Shown piece after piece: positions 55,103 to 64,000 of a DNA stretch of 64,000 bases. The notes under the pieces are model-generated. The model made no database searches, was not told the DNA's origin, and saw only the letters and a program-made list of their open reading frames with translations. The position numbers and the translations under genes were made by a program. This stretch comes from Plebeiibacterium marinum (GTDB taxonomy: Bacteria; Bacteroidota; Bacteroidia; Bacteroidales; Marinilabiliaceae): positions 56,226 through 120,225 of the forward strand of contig NZ_JAPDPI010000012.1 in the NCBI RefSeq assembly GCF_026013615.1, in the 5' to 3' direction. The first letter of the stretch is position 1. Each line of letters opens with the position of its first letter.

Positions 55103-56311
55103 TCACTGTTTATTTTTAAACAAATCAGCTAACATTTTATCCATATCATGATCATTACCACCCCCTGAACCAAATCGTCCTAAAATAATTCCATCAGGAC
55201 CAACCAGTATTTTTGTTGGCAATGTATGAATGTTGTAACCATCACTAATGTCTTTTTCGGGGAATTTGTTTTTCATAGTTTTACGGTCAAATGAGGATCC
55301 TCTCAACACATGATGCCAAATGCCAATCTGATCCTTCTCAACGGCTTTTCTCCATGCTGCAGGATTGCTATCATCGTCGGATACACCCAGAATTTCCAGG
55401 CCTTTATGGTGATATTTATGGTAAATGTCTATTAAATGAGGATTACCTGCACGACAAGGGCCACACCAACTTGCCCAAAAATCAATCAATACATATTTAC
55501 CCTTAAAATCGGCTAACTTAATTGGCTTTCCATTAATGTCGGTAGTATTAAAATCCCCTGCCTCAGCACCAGGTATGCCTTTTTTCATATTAGCAATATC
55601 ACTTGCTAAACGTGTTGCCATCCCAATTTTTAAGTGCTCAGGGTTAAATTGGTCGTAAATAGCTTTAGCTTCATCATACTTCATATCTCCCAACTGGAAA
55701 ACAAGGGAATATACACTGACATAAGATTTTGGATTATTTTTGATAAACTCCAATGTTGCATTATTTTGTTTATCCCACATGGGTTGGAGTTTCTCTCTGC
55801 ATACATTGTCTTCATTTTTAATGGCCTCAATTTCTTTGGCACTTGCTTTAGCTTTTTTTGCCGCCAAAAACCTTTCACTAACCTGATCAAAAGCCTTCTG
55901 CTCTTCCGTATAGTTTTGTGCAATTTCATTTCTAATCTGGTCTAACCTATAGGCATCATCCTGGGTATTTGAACCACTCAACTTTGATTTCGAAAAGTCA
56001 TTATAATTCAATTGAAGTGTCATAATTTTAGGTTCAATAAACAGATAAAGCACATTTTCGAGTGTCATCCCTCTTTCTGCTGGATCTTTGATCAAACCAA
56101 TTTGACCTACAATACCATCCAGTTTATCTTCAATCAGAAATTTTCCATTTGTTACTTTTATGGTATCGATAGCAGGATACTTTGAAAGATAAATTTCTCC
56201 ATTTTCCATCCCCACTACCTCTCCATTGATTCTATATTTACCTTTTTCCAGTGGCTTTTGGGAGCATGCCATAAAGGATAATAACAATACCCCTATTAAG
56301 ATTTGTTTCAT
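55103..56311 (-). CDS. TlpA-like lipoprotein with DUF4369-type N-terminus (CGPC)
   Basis: A 402-residue lipoprotein (Cys16 in FMACSQ). DUF4369-like beta-domain (about 25-130, INGEVVGMENGEIYLSK), charged helical spacer, then a TlpA domain with DFWASWCGPCRAGNP. The C-terminal HTLPTKILVGPDG provides the cis-Pro loop. It is the first thiol gene after SusD in the second locus. Confidence 0.85.
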   Translation of the reverse strand: MKQILIGVLLLSFMACSQKPLEKGKYRINGEVVGMENGEIYLSKYPAIDTIKVTNGKFLIEDKLDGIVGQIGLIKDPAERGMTLENVLYLFIEPKIMTLQLNYNDFSKSKLSGSNTQDDAYRLDQIRNEIAQNYTEEQKAFDQVSERFLAAKKAKASAKEIEAIKNEDNVCREKLQPMWDKQNNATLEFIKNNPKSYVSVYSLVFQLGDMKYDEAKAIYDQFNPEHLKIGMATRLASDIANMKKGIPGAEAGDFNTTDINGKPIKLADFKGKYVLIDFWASWCGPCRAGNPHLIDIYHKYHHKGLEILGVSDDDSNPAAWRKAVEKDQIGIWHHVLRGSSFDRKTMKNKFPEKDISDGYNIHTLPTKILVGPDGIILGRFGSGGGNDHDMDKMLADLFKNKQ

Positions 56312-56386
56312 AGCTAATTATATATTTGAAGAATGATTGCCGAGAGACCAGAAGAATAACCAATCTAACCCGGCAACTAATATTAT

Positions 56387-57886
56387 TTACTCATACGATG
56401 GATTTTGTTCTAATACAAAACCTCCTGCTTCAACTGTTTCAAAAGGAATAGGCAGGATAAATTTATCAGAATTGGTAGCAGATGGCTTTACATCAGAAAT
56501 CTGGAATCCGGTACCAAAACCATCAGCATAATCATATCGAACAAGATCATACCAGGTTTCACCTGTTTCAGCCATAAGCTCAGCTGCTTTTTCCATACGT
56601 ACTGCCGTTAAAAACTGGTCATAGCTTATTGTTGCCGGATAAGTTTCATAACCATCTTCTCCGGTTGTGGCAGCTCCACGCTGGGTACGTAAGGTATTTA
56701 AAGCCTCTAAAGCTTCAGATGTTACGCCAGAACTATTCCGTGCGCTGGCTTCAGCTAAAATAAGGTAAACCTCTGCCAACCGGAGATGATAGATCATTTC
56801 ATAATCGCCGGCTGAAAAATAAGATGTATATTTTGAAGTCCAGTAACCACCGTAAGATGTATTAACTGTTAGCACTGAAGTAGCCCTTCCGCCATCAAAC
56901 AATATATTTTGTCCATCAACAACAATTCCTCCTGAAATATCATTAATATATTTTTCTGTAATAGCGCCAAAAAATCCACTGTAAAAATTTCCGATTCCAA
57001 GGTTTGAATCCGGATCTCCACTAGATCCAAATAGAATTTCAGGATTATCAAAAAGTGCAGCAGAGGTGTGAGGCTGAAATCCTGCAGCAAAATCTGCTGC
57101 TAATGAAAAATGTTCATCACTAATAACCTCTTTAGCCAGGTTTGCGGCTGCAGAATAGTCACCCATATAAAGCAAAACCTTAGATTTCATTCCCTTTGCA
57201 AAAATACTATTCACGTACATACTGCCTCTGGGAGAAGGTCCCTGAGCAATACCAACATCCAAATCATCTAAAATACTTTGATATGATTCAGATACTGTTT
57301 TGCGAGGATGTGCTTCTGCACTGGTAGACGGGGCTGTTCTAATATCAATACCGTATTTTGAGGTTGTATCATAAAACTGACCATATAAACGCAACACATA
57401 AAAATGTCCGACTGCCCTTAGTATTTTGGCTTCTGCCATGATCTCGCCCTTTCTTCCCGGTGTTTCAAAATCATCATCTGACAATTTTTCTAAACTAGCT
57501 ATTAACCAATTTGCACGGTTAACTACATCATACATACGAGTATAAACACCTAATTGCACAGTGGAACCTGTTACGATAGGGTTATTATTAACCCAACCCA
57601 TAACCTGCTGGTCAGTATTATTATAGGCTGAAGGCTGAGTATAACCTGACATCATATCTGGAAAAATATAAATCTGAGGATTTCCATTACCACTGCTTAG
57701 CTGCCTAAACCCGGAATAAATACCACTAAGAGCGAGCTCTGCTGCAGGTTCCCCATCAATAGCCTCTTCTGCCGGCAAAGAATAAAGAGGTTCATAATCA
57801 TCAAGCCTTGGAGTTAAATCGCAAGATGCCAATACTGATAAAACCAGGCAAGCTATCATATTGAAAATATATCTTTTTATCATCAT
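56387..57886 (-). CDS. SusD/RagB-family nutrient-binding lipoprotein (second locus)
   Basis: A 499-residue SusD-like lipoprotein (lipobox LASC, Cys22). N-terminal SLPAEEAIDGEPAAELALSG and the C-terminal MEKAAELMAETGETWYDLVRYD signature are typical. It follows SusC by 19 bp. At about 500 residues it is shorter than the 653-residue SusD of the first locus and belongs to a different subfamily. Confidence 0.9.
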   Translation of the reverse strand: MMIKRYIFNMIACLVLSVLASCDLTPRLDDYEPLYSLPAEEAIDGEPAAELALSGIYSGFRQLSSGNGNPQIYIFPDMMSGYTQPSAYNNTDQQVMGWVNNNPIVTGSTVQLGVYTRMYDVVNRANWLIASLEKLSDDDFETPGRKGEIMAEAKILRAVGHFYVLRLYGQFYDTTSKYGIDIRTAPSTSAEAHPRKTVSESYQSILDDLDVGIAQGPSPRGSMYVNSIFAKGMKSKVLLYMGDYSAAANLAKEVISDEHFSLAADFAAGFQPHTSAALFDNPEILFGSSGDPDSNLGIGNFYSGFFGAITEKYINDISGGIVVDGQNILFDGGRATSVLTVNTSYGGYWTSKYTSYFSAGDYEMIYHLRLAEVYLILAEASARNSSGVTSEALEALNTLRTQRGAATTGEDGYETYPATISYDQFLTAVRMEKAAELMAETGETWYDLVRYDYADGFGTGFQISDVKPSATNSDKFILPIPFETVEAGGFVLEQNPSYE

Positions 57887-57905
57887 AATTCTACATTTAT
57901 TTGTT

Positions 57906-60900
57906 TTAGAATGTCACATTTAATCCGATGGTGAAAGTTCTGGTATTAGGATAGGCAGTACCTCCATCTCTTGTCATATCAATTGTAGCTCCTCCCCGTT
58001 GTGCATTTACACTCTCCGGATCTAATCCAGGATAATCGGTTATTGTTATTAAATTATTTCCTGTTAATGTTAACCTTGCACTGGATATTGGAAGTTTATC
58101 CAATAAATTTTTCGACAAATTATAAGCAATTGATGCAGATCGAAGCCTGATATATGAAGCATCTACAACTGATCTGGAAGTTGGCATATATCCATGTGTT
58201 CCTGAACCCAAACGGGCATATGGTGCATCGGTAAAATCTTCTGTCCAGGTTTCTTTCACTATATCCAATGAATTACCTGTTGTATCAAAGTAATACAAGT
58301 TATTAATACCTCCATAATTCCTTTCAGATCCTTGTACAAATTGCCAGTTAAAGCTGAAATCGATATTTTTATAGGTAAGTGTATTGTTCCATCCTCCAAA
58401 ATAATCAGGGTTTATGTCGCCGAGTACCGTACGGTCATCTGCTGTAATTTTACCGTCAGGTACTCCTTGCGGTCCTGAAACATCTTTAAAAATATAATCT
58501 CCGGGTGCTAACAGGGTGGATTGATAACTCCCTCCCGCAGCCTGGTTCAAAGCATCTATCTCATCCTGCGATTGGGCTATTTTTATCACGTCATAGCCAA
58601 CAACTACACCTATAGGATGACCTTCAACTATACCACTACTCCCACCTGATGAAGTAGCACCGCCCTTTAGGGCATCCACCTTATTTTTTACAAATGAGAT
58701 GTTAAACGTTGAATTCCAGCGAAAGTTTTCAGAACGTATAACATCGCCCCCTAAGGTAATTTCCCATCCCGTATTTGACACATCTGCCACATTGTTTTGC
58801 CAATACGACATCCCTGTCTCAGCAGGAATAGGAGTTAACAATATAATGTCGGATGTGTTTTTTTCGAAATAAACCACTTCTCCACTCAAACGGTAATCAA
58901 ATAAACCAAACTCGATACCCAAGTCCAACTGGTCTGTTGTTTCCCACTTAATACCGGTATTTGGAACACCCGGAACTGCAATACCATTTACTCCGTTATA
59001 GAACGAATCGCCATTCTCTAAAGACTGATAATAGGCCAGATAACTAAATGAAGGCAGGTTGTCTTGTCCTGTACGCCCCAAACTAGCTCTCAATTTCAAC
59101 TGACTGATTACCTCAATATCCTGCAAAAACCCTTCATTATGCACGTTCCATGCAAGTGCCCCTGATGGAAAAAATCCCCATTTATTATCAGGTCCAAACT
59201 TGGTAGATCCATCATAACGAGCAGTAAAAGTTGCTAAATATCTGTTATTAAAAACATAATTGAGTCGACCAAAATAAGAGTTTAAACCATTTTCGATGGA
59301 TTCACTTCCCCAATCTACTACCCTATTTGCCGATTGAATGTTTGTTAAGAATACATCATCCGGAAATCCCAGATATGTTTGCGCTTCCAAATCCAAACGA
59401 GTTTGATCCCAGGAAATACCCAATAAAGCATCAAACTTATGAACGCCATTAACCACCTTATTATAATTAAACGTATTTTCAAAACTTAAGCTATAACCGG
59501 CATTAAGCTGGTTCGACAGACGCGCCCCTACTTCTGAATAGTAAGCTCCTTGAAATAGGGCTGTTTGAGAAAACGATGGTGAAAATCCTTCGTATTTACT
59601 ATCATTCAGGCTAAGATTTAAACGGCTACGAAATTTCAAACCTTCTAACAGCTCCAATTCACCATACAACGAACCATACATATTTTTTGAAATAGTCCGG
59701 TTAGTATTTCGAGCCTGATCACCTAACGGATTAAGTAAATACCCAACACTTGCTTCAGAACCAGTATACTCTCCATTTTCATCGTATACCGCCAGATCAG
59801 GTCGGAAATTTCCATTTTGCAATGAGTAAAGTCCTGATGACTTATTTACTGAGTAGTTATAGTTGATTGAAGTTCCAACCTTAAACCATGGTGTTATACC
59901 AGCGTCTAAACTAGAGCTTAAACTATAGCGGTCAAATTCACTTCCTTTAAAAACCCCTTCCTGATCGGAGGCAGAAACGGACACATAATACTTTGTGTTT
60001 TTACTTCCCCCGGAAATATTAAAATTATATTCATTCCATAAAGCATTCTTGTTGAGTATTTCTTTTTGCCAATCGGTATTAGCATCTCCAAAATAATCAG
60101 GATCATTTACTATAGTATACTCAGTAGGAAAGTATGGCCAGTACATTTCCGGATATTGATTTAAAGTAGCCTGAGCAGCATCCTTAACTAAAGGGATCCA
60201 TTCGTCACTACTTAAATAATCGAAAGTGTTTATTGGATTTTGAATGGTACTATTCACACTGAAATTTAATTTAGGTGTTTCATTTTGCTTTCCCCTTTTG
60301 GTAGTTACCAAAATTACACCGTTAGCAGCACGTGAGCCATAAATCGCAGCTGCCGAGGCATCTTTTAAAACATCTACCCTTTCAATATCGTTGGGGTTAA
60401 TGGAAAGCAACGGATTGGCTCTTGTACCATAGGTTCCCAATCCAAGTGTTCCAAAATTCGGATTTTGGATAATCGGAATCCCATCAACAACATATAATGG
60501 CTGATTATCCCCTTTAATACCACTCAAACCACGAATATGAACCACAGCTCCACTCCCTGGCTCGCCCCCACTGGCAGTTACAAAAACACCTGTCATTTGC
60601 CCGGCCAGGGCCTGATCGATTGTTTGAGTTTTAATCTGCTTAATACCATCCGATTTAACTGTAGCTACAGATCCTGTCAGGTCTTTTTTATCTACCTGTC
60701 CATAACCAATTACAACCACCTCATCTACCAATTCATGGTCTGCCTCCATAACAATATCAATCACCTTACGACCATTGATGGGTACCTGTTGAGTTTCCAT
60801 TCCCACAAACGAGAACACCAGCGTTGCTGCATTAGCGGGGATTTCGAGCGAATAGCTTCCATCTACTGCGGTGGCGGTACCCATTGTGGAACCCAATACT

Positions 60901-61352
60901 ACAACAGAAACGCCCGGAATAGGGTCTCCATCCGTATCCACTACGGTTCCCTGCACTTTTTTTTGCTGTTCTCCATCCCCATACTGCCTTTCCTGAACCT
61001 TTTTACGGATCACAACAACCTTATCCTTGATTACATAGCTATATCCTTCGGGCACAACCAGGTAATCAAGTATATTTTCGAGCGTAACATCCTCAAATTT
61101 CAGATCCACTTCTGACACATCGCTGAAAATATCAGAACGATACAAAAAATTGTACTCACTTTGTTCTTTAATTTCATCAAGTATCTCCTCAATACTTGCA
61201 TTCTTCAGGTTTACATTAAGCCTGGTGTTTTGCGAATAAACACTGGCCGAAACCTGTAAAATACTGACGGTTAACAACAACATCGTAATCCTCATAACGA
61301 ACAGCAGTTTTCTAATCCCGGAATCCCGGAATAACATTTCAAGTTTTTTCAT
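57906..61352 (-). CDS. SusC/RagA TonB-dependent receptor with STN domain (second locus)
   Basis: A 1148-residue outer-membrane transporter. Signal peptide, STN domain (about 43-118), carboxypeptidase-regulatory-like domain (about 130-210), TonB-box area DEVVVIGYGQVDKKD, plug (about 225-350, with VVHIRGLSGIKGDNQPLYVVDG) and barrel ending TFTIGLNVTF. The leader ATTACAAATGTATGAAAAAA equals that of the first SusC gene. Confidence 0.9.
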   Translation of the reverse strand: MKKLEMLFRDSGIRKLLFVMRITMLLLTVSILQVSASVYSQNTRLNVNLKNASIEEILDEIKEQSEYNFLYRSDIFSDVSEVDLKFEDVTLENILDYLVVPEGYSYVIKDKVVVIRKKVQERQYGDGEQQKKVQGTVVDTDGDPIPGVSVVVLGSTMGTATAVDGSYSLEIPANAATLVFSFVGMETQQVPINGRKVIDIVMEADHELVDEVVVIGYGQVDKKDLTGSVATVKSDGIKQIKTQTIDQALAGQMTGVFVTASGGEPGSGAVVHIRGLSGIKGDNQPLYVVDGIPIIQNPNFGTLGLGTYGTRANPLLSINPNDIERVDVLKDASAAAIYGSRAANGVILVTTKRGKQNETPKLNFSVNSTIQNPINTFDYLSSDEWIPLVKDAAQATLNQYPEMYWPYFPTEYTIVNDPDYFGDANTDWQKEILNKNALWNEYNFNISGGSKNTKYYVSVSASDQEGVFKGSEFDRYSLSSSLDAGITPWFKVGTSINYNYSVNKSSGLYSLQNGNFRPDLAVYDENGEYTGSEASVGYLLNPLGDQARNTNRTISKNMYGSLYGELELLEGLKFRSRLNLSLNDSKYEGFSPSFSQTALFQGAYYSEVGARLSNQLNAGYSLSFENTFNYNKVVNGVHKFDALLGISWDQTRLDLEAQTYLGFPDDVFLTNIQSANRVVDWGSESIENGLNSYFGRLNYVFNNRYLATFTARYDGSTKFGPDNKWGFFPSGALAWNVHNEGFLQDIEVISQLKLRASLGRTGQDNLPSFSYLAYYQSLENGDSFYNGVNGIAVPGVPNTGIKWETTDQLDLGIEFGLFDYRLSGEVVYFEKNTSDIILLTPIPAETGMSYWQNNVADVSNTGWEITLGGDVIRSENFRWNSTFNISFVKNKVDALKGGATSSGGSSGIVEGHPIGVVVGYDVIKIAQSQDEIDALNQAAGGSYQSTLLAPGDYIFKDVSGPQGVPDGKITADDRTVLGDINPDYFGGWNNTLTYKNIDFSFNWQFVQGSERNYGGINNLYYFDTTGNSLDIVKETWTEDFTDAPYARLGSGTHGYMPTSRSVVDASYIRLRSASIAYNLSKNLLDKLPISSARLTLTGNNLITITDYPGLDPESVNAQRGGATIDMTRDGGTAYPNTRTFTIGLNVTF

Positions 61353-61396
61353 ACATTTGTAATGTTAATGGTTTAAACTTTGTTTGAACTTAAATT

Positions 61397-61434
61397 CTAA
61401 AAAGGAGACGTTGGCCGACGCCTCCTTTTTTTTG
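61397..61434. terminator. Hairpin between fecR and susC (second locus)
   Basis: GGAGACGT/ACGCCTCC-type stem around GGCC, flanked by A5 on one side and T8 on the other, so it can act on either strand. It lies in the same place as the hairpin of the first locus and may attenuate fecR-to-susC transcription. Confidence 0.6.
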
Positions 61435-61443
61435 TTTGTAATA

Positions 61444-62607
61444 CTATTTTATCCTAATCTCTTTTCCTTTCATTTCAAAATGAACCTCCTGTGTTTGCTC
61501 AATCAGGTGCAGCATCTGTTCCAGGTTCTCGTAACGTTTTATTTCACCGGTAAACTTCAGGTTGCGCTTGCTGTCACCTTCAAAAACCACCTCAATGTCA
61601 TACCACCGTGAAAGGGTATGCATCATGGTTTCCAGGTTTTCGTTTTTAAAATAGAAGACCCCTTCTTTCCATGCGGTATATTTTTTAACATCTACCTTGC
61701 GTACAGAAATATCCCGGCTGTTTTTGTACATATAACTTTGGTAGCCCGGCACCAGGGTTTGTGTCAGTTCCGGATTATCCTTTGAAAACACTTTTACCTT
61801 ACCCTCAACCAAAGTGGTATAAATAAGCTCATTTTCTTTATAGGAGCACAGGTTGAATTCGGTACCCAGCACCTCAACCACCTGCCCCTGGGTTTGTACC
61901 CTGAATGGCATGGATTTATTCTTAGCCACTTCAAAATAGGCCTCTCCTTCCAGTTCTACCTGGCGCACATCGCCAACAAAGGCGGTTGGATACCGCAAAC
62001 GGCTGTCTGAATTCAGCCACACCTTTGTGCTATCAGATAAAATAACAAAGTACTCGGCGCCCCTGGGAATTTCGAGCGTATTGTATTTTACTTCAGTACC
62101 TTTTATGCCCTGGCTTCCTGTATAAGAGATCTGGTTGCCCTGGTTGGATATTTTTGCCCCATCTACTTCACCATGAAAATCGCGCCCATGTACAAGATCA
62201 ACACTTTCTCCATCATCAAATATTAACCTGGCCTTACTCGATCCCGGGGGGATGGTCATTTCATTTGCCGTTAGCCGTGAATCCTGATGATTTATATTTA
62301 CAACCAGGTACACCGACAACATGATAAGCACCGTTGCCGCAACCGAAACGCTTATTTTTATCCAGTCAGGTATTTTTTTATCGTTATGGTCTTTTAAACG
62401 GGGTTCAATGGAGTTCCATACATTGATAAAATCAAGATCGCGATAATTCTTCACCTCCCCCGTTTTATGATAATGAAGTATTTTTTCGAAAAATTCCTCA
62501 TGCGAGCTATCTGCATTTAACCAGGTGTTAAACTCCTTTTCCTGGCTATCGGATAGTTTATCATGGATCTTTTTCCAAATTATTACAAAATCTATATTAT
62601 TTTCCAT
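61444..62607 (-). CDS. FecR-family anti-sigma factor (second locus)
   Basis: A 387-residue inner-membrane anti-sigma regulator: cytoplasmic helical part (1-90), membrane segment (about 92-108), FecR domain (DDGESVDLVHGRD, VELEGEAYFEVAKN, LGTEFNLCSY) and a DUF4974-type C-terminus (about 305-387). ATG 62607 (MENNIDFVIIWKK) is used instead of a 21-codon extension lacking a natural start context. It belongs with the intact ECF sigma gene upstream. Confidence 0.9.
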   Translation of the reverse strand: MENNIDFVIIWKKIHDKLSDSQEKEFNTWLNADSSHEEFFEKILHYHKTGEVKNYRDLDFINVWNSIEPRLKDHNDKKIPDWIKISVSVAATVLIMLSVYLVVNINHQDSRLTANEMTIPPGSSKARLIFDDGESVDLVHGRDFHGEVDGAKISNQGNQISYTGSQGIKGTEVKYNTLEIPRGAEYFVILSDSTKVWLNSDSRLRYPTAFVGDVRQVELEGEAYFEVAKNKSMPFRVQTQGQVVEVLGTEFNLCSYKENELIYTTLVEGKVKVFSKDNPELTQTLVPGYQSYMYKNSRDISVRKVDVKKYTAWKEGVFYFKNENLETMMHTLSRWYDIEVVFEGDSKRNLKFTGEIKRYENLEQMLHLIEQTQEVHFEMKGKEIRIK

Positions 62608-63001
62608 GCCGGATATAAATTTGTTACTATTTATACCCCTATGACAACAGATTATCATTTGGGGTGACAAGATTTTTAAAAAAAATTATCAATTAGATAA
62701 AATTTACGAAAATTGCAGGGGTTTACATGAACCTTTGTGTATAATTTTCAACAGCCACCCAAAATAATAAGAGGCAAAAATCACACAACAGTCCATTTCT
62801 TGCAGCTTAGTTAAAAACAGCGGTTCTTATAATAATAGATCGTTAAACAAAAGACAAGAGACAAGAGACTGATTTACAAGATGCTTAATATTAATGCGTT
62901 AACAATTAATATTATATCCCATTAACATATACATTATCAATACAATACAAAAATTTAACACAGTAATGTTATAAAAGAGATAAAAGCGAACGAAGTAGTT
63001 T
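62608..63001. other. Intergenic region between sigma and fecR, no gene seen
   Basis: AT-rich; holds an ACAAAAGACAAGAGACAAGAGA-type repeat (about 62846-62870) resembling, in reverse complement, the GTCTTTTGTCT tract at about 15530, and a TTAATATTAAT/ATTAATATTA inverted repeat (about 62886-62916). The unusually long gap suggests a separate promoter for fecR. Confidence 0.45.
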
Positions 63002-63556
63002 TTATAATAAGAATAACAAATTGGTTTTGTCAAGCAAGGCTTCACGAAGCTTTACCCTTGCCCTTTTTAAATGGGTTTTAACCGAATTTACAGATATATT
63101 AAGTTCCAGGGCTATTTCATCCTGTTTCAGGCCGTCTTTCAGTTTTAAGCGGAATACGTGTGCCATTTGCTCAGGAAGCTCATCTATTGATTCGGTTATT
63201 TTCTTTATAATATCAGGTTCAAAAAGCTCGGCATCATCATCGCTATCTAAAAAAGCATCTATATACAACATATGGTTTTTGTCTTTTACCTTGATACTTT
63301 TCAGATAGTTCAGGCAACGGTTTCTAACGGCCTGGTAGAAATAAGATTTTATGGAGGTGGTAATATTTATTTTTCGGGCTTTATCCCATATGTCAATAAA
63401 AAGTTCCTGAACCAGATCTTCAGCCTGGGCCTGGTCAAAAATAAACTTTTCTGCATAGCGGACAAGGCTCTCATAATACTCGTTAAAAAGTGATTCGTAA
63501 ACCACTTTGTTACCTTTCTTAATTTCGTTAAATAATATTTTATCTTCTACCCGCAC
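63002..63556 (-). CDS. ECF RNA polymerase sigma factor (intact)
   Basis: A 184-residue ECF sigma factor with region 2 (EDLVQELFIDIWDKARK) and region 4 (ELPEQMAHVFRLKLKDGLK, EIALELNISVNSVKTHLKRARVKLRE). It should be controlled by the FecR at 61444 and drive the second SusCD operon. TACATTTG at 63577-63584 (minus strand) is a good -7 match just upstream of the ATG. Confidence 0.9.
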   Translation of the reverse strand: MRVEDKILFNEIKKGNKVVYESLFNEYYESLVRYAEKFIFDQAQAEDLVQELFIDIWDKARKINITTSIKSYFYQAVRNRCLNYLKSIKVKDKNHMLYIDAFLDSDDDAELFEPDIIKKITESIDELPEQMAHVFRLKLKDGLKQDEIALELNISVNSVKTHLKRARVKLREALLDKTNLLFLL

Positions 63557-63576
63557 AAAAATATTTTTGATTGAGG

Positions 63577-63600
63577 CAAATGTAGAAAAAAACTATTAAT
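63577..63600 (-). promoter_or_regulatory. Candidate promoter of the ECF sigma gene
   Basis: Minus-strand TACATTTG (63577-63584) fits TAnnTTTG, about 20 bp before the start codon; the -33 region is T-rich rather than TTTG, so the call is tentative. Confidence 0.35.
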
Positions 63601-63697
63601 TAAAGCACCTCCCTCAATTTTTAACGGGGTAGAATTCTTGTTTGGTACATTTTTAAAGGATCAAACAGACAAACAGCCCTGAGGCAAGGGGGAAGTA

Positions 63698-64000
63698 GCT
63701 ATTTCTAAGGATCCGATCTTATTTACAAGAAGCCTATAAAGATCGGATCCTGGGAAATGCTGTTCCTGAAAAAAGATGTATTAGTAGCTAACATTTAAAC
63801 TAAAGCGCAGCGTCCTAAAGGCGTAGCCGTCCTATCAGCTAATGGCTATTTCTAAGGATCCGATCTTATTTACATGAAGCTTATAAAGAACGGATCCAGA
63901 AATGTTGTTCCTGTGCAAAAGTTGTATTAGTAGCTAACATTTAAGCTAAAGCGCAGCGTCCTAAAGGCGTAGCCGTCCTATTAGCTAATGGCTATTTCTA
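63698..64000. repeat. Tandem array, roughly 147-bp units with GGATCC hairpins
   Basis: Units start at GCTATTTCTA at 63698, 63845 and 63991 (spacing 147 and 146). Each contains GGATCCGATCTT paired with AAGATCGGATCC (perfect in unit 1, one mismatch in unit 2), then GTCCTAAAGGCGTAGCCGTCC and GCTAATG. The third unit is cut by the window end, so the array continues. The CTAAAGG-C-TAGCCGTC core is shared with the element at 52179-52578. Confidence 0.85.

Noticed and set aside
63698..64000. CRISPR array
   Set aside because: Unit length is about 147 bp with nearly identical units and no unique spacers.

Overview
The window looks like chromosomal DNA of an AT-rich Bacteroidota bacterium (class Bacteroidia; a marine or anaerobic Marinilabiliales-type lineage is plausible, but genus is not resolvable). 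The evidence is two SusC/SusD outer-membrane import loci with ECF sigma/FecR regulators, TonB receptors carrying N-terminal STN domains, GH2 and TlpA/DUF4369-type lipoproteins, TAnnTTTG-like -7 promoter boxes and weak Shine-Dalgarno sequences.

Region 1 (1-1405) is the 3' end of a GH2 glycosidase, closed by an intrinsic terminator. Region 2 (1839-28783) is a collinear plus-strand run of 19 genes that I regard as the most interesting part. It opens with terpenoid-type biosynthesis genes: a two-cluster ferredoxin, a radical SAM enzyme, a DUF116-polyprenyl synthase fusion, a small prenyltransferase/cyclase-fold protein and a class II terpene cyclase with a DxDDTA motif. It continues with redox and envelope genes: five PQQ-type beta-propeller proteins attached or exported in different ways, two NHL-type proteins sharing a GCCNP motif, a Tat-exported ferredoxin, a NapH/NosR-like membrane polyferredoxin, a NuoE-NuoF fusion and a partner [2Fe-2S]/GltD-like iron-sulfur protein. 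It ends with a LolD/FtsX-type ABC exporter, a GT4 glycosyltransferase and a last propeller protein. I infer that the set makes, decorates and exports a prenyl-derived molecule and couples it to an NADH-fed iron-sulfur chain running towards the periplasm. No catalytic subunit of a known complex (hydrogenase, formate dehydrogenase, complex I) is present, so the function is open.

Region 3 (29077-32440) holds a LytS/LytTR-type two-component pair and a second radical SAM enzyme, all on the plus strand; they may regulate or extend Region 2. Region 4 (32764-49651, minus strand) contains a decayed S9 peptidase tail, a pyrroline-5-carboxylate-reductase-like enzyme, a lone STN-domain lipoprotein and then a SusCD locus read in the order fecR, susC, susD, two surface lipoproteins, a thioredoxin-fold protein, a retropepsin-like protease and an M16 protease. 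The ECF sigma gene that should drive it (49914-50459) lies divergently and is interrupted by an in-frame TGA at a conserved Trp position. Region 5 (50646-63556, minus strand) is a second, intact sigma-fecR-susC-susD locus followed by four thioredoxin-fold proteins. Across the two SusCD loci there are five thioredoxin-fold proteins and two proteases, which suggests uptake of disulfide-rich peptide or protein substrates rather than ordinary polysaccharides.

Repeats are conspicuous: purine-rich repeats and an expandable GATACTT array between genes of Region 2, a 400-bp MITE-like element with nested palindromes at 52179-52578, and a roughly 147-bp tandem array with GGATCC-containing hairpins that runs off the right end. 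No tRNA, rRNA, CRISPR array or intact transposase was seen.
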